In this document: positions 63,580-64,000 of the stretch, piece by piece
How the letters are laid out: each line of letters opens with the position of its first letter
How positions within the stretch are numbered: position 1 is the stretch's first letter
Source: Acorus gramineus
Lineage: Eukaryota; Streptophyta; Magnoliopsida; Acorales; Acoraceae
Direction: 5' to 3'
Assembly: GCA_030737835.1 (NCBI GenBank)
Contig: CM060856.1
Span: forward strand, 7,773,245-7,837,244
DNA: 64,000 bases
Notes under the pieces: model-generated
What the model was told of the DNA's origin: nothing
Database searches by the model: none
What the model saw: only the letters and a program-made list of their open reading frames with translations
Program-made: the position numbers and the translations under genes

Positions 63580-63900
63580 GGACCATTGGACCGCAAATGG
63601 TCCCCGAATGACAGATTTATTAACCTTAACCGGCCTTTATCTTCATCCGTCGCTCTCGTATTGTACGGTTTGTCCCTTCTTGACCCTCCTGTCACCCCTG
63701 TTTCATCGTTACAATGTCCCGCCAAAGCATTTAACCATGCCGAATCGATGACTGCAATCAACGGTGTAGATTGACTGGCTAGTGTGACCCGTTATAGTCC
63801 TCCGGAGCTGAACAAGGCCACCATTTGATTAATATCAGCCGTTCGTTTCCAGTAGCAAAGCATCTGTGCCGTTGGTTTCACCTTTTTTTTCAACAAAACA
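63580..63900. other. G+C-richer island near the right edge
   Basis: It contrasts sharply with the A+T-rich DNA to its left. Frames of 60-80 codons exist on both strands but none has recognisable protein features. It may be the promoter-proximal region of a gene beyond the window, or an unrecognised element. Confidence 0.35.
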
Positions 63901-64000
63901 ACTATACGTTTACCTCCCTGTGTGAATGAATATTGTCAACTCAAACCGTAAATTTCAAATTAATTTGTTAGATTTGGTTTAAATTTTAATTAAAGTTAAA

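Noticed and set aside
63541-63774. Overlapping 60-80 codon frames on both strands at the right edge
   Set aside because: Frames on both strands at once in a G+C-richer island suggest low stop density rather than coding; no domain seen.

Overview
The window is nuclear DNA of a flowering plant. It is A+T-rich, microsatellite-rich and full of decayed transposons, with four protein genes recognisable from sequence. Plant-specific families (EMF2, RR-TZF CCCH proteins, DAD1-type lipases) rule out animals and fungi. The strong contrast between G+C-rich exons and A+T-rich introns and spacers would fit a non-grass monocot, but that is only an inference.

Layout. 1-1245: 3' end of a Copia-type LTR retrotransposon entering from the left. 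2984-3541 (-): intronless RR-TZF tandem CCCH zinc-finger gene. 4626-5108: hAT-like element. 7274-18385 (-): complete EMBRYONIC FLOWER 2 (EMF2) gene of the Polycomb PRC2 complex, assembled here from 21 coding exons into 712 codons; its leader exon carries two upstream ORFs and its 5' region a telobox. 20369-23570, just beyond the EMF2 5' end: two Mutator-like elements, a long-TIR fold-back element and a second fold-back, lying side by side. 24315-27190 (+): three-exon 2-oxoglutarate/Fe(II) dioxygenase of the hormone/specialised-metabolism class. 27.2-41.5 kb: spacer with a TIR element carrying a gene-leader-like segment, an LTR fragment and a solo LTR with perfect 5-bp target duplications. 41841-43067 (+): intronless, very G+C-rich DAD1-like phospholipase A1. 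43.1-64 kb: spacer with no gene I can support, but several repeat families, including two further copies of the 23-kb fold-back element.

The four genes are not a pathway or cluster. EMF2 (chromatin), RR-TZF (mRNA turnover), dioxygenase (small-molecule oxidation) and lipase (jasmonate precursor release) are ordinary independent plant genes. I found no new biochemical system. The most useful observations are the full EMF2 exon map, its overlapping upstream ORF, a duplicated leader-exon acceptor, and exact target-site duplications that define several transposon insertions.
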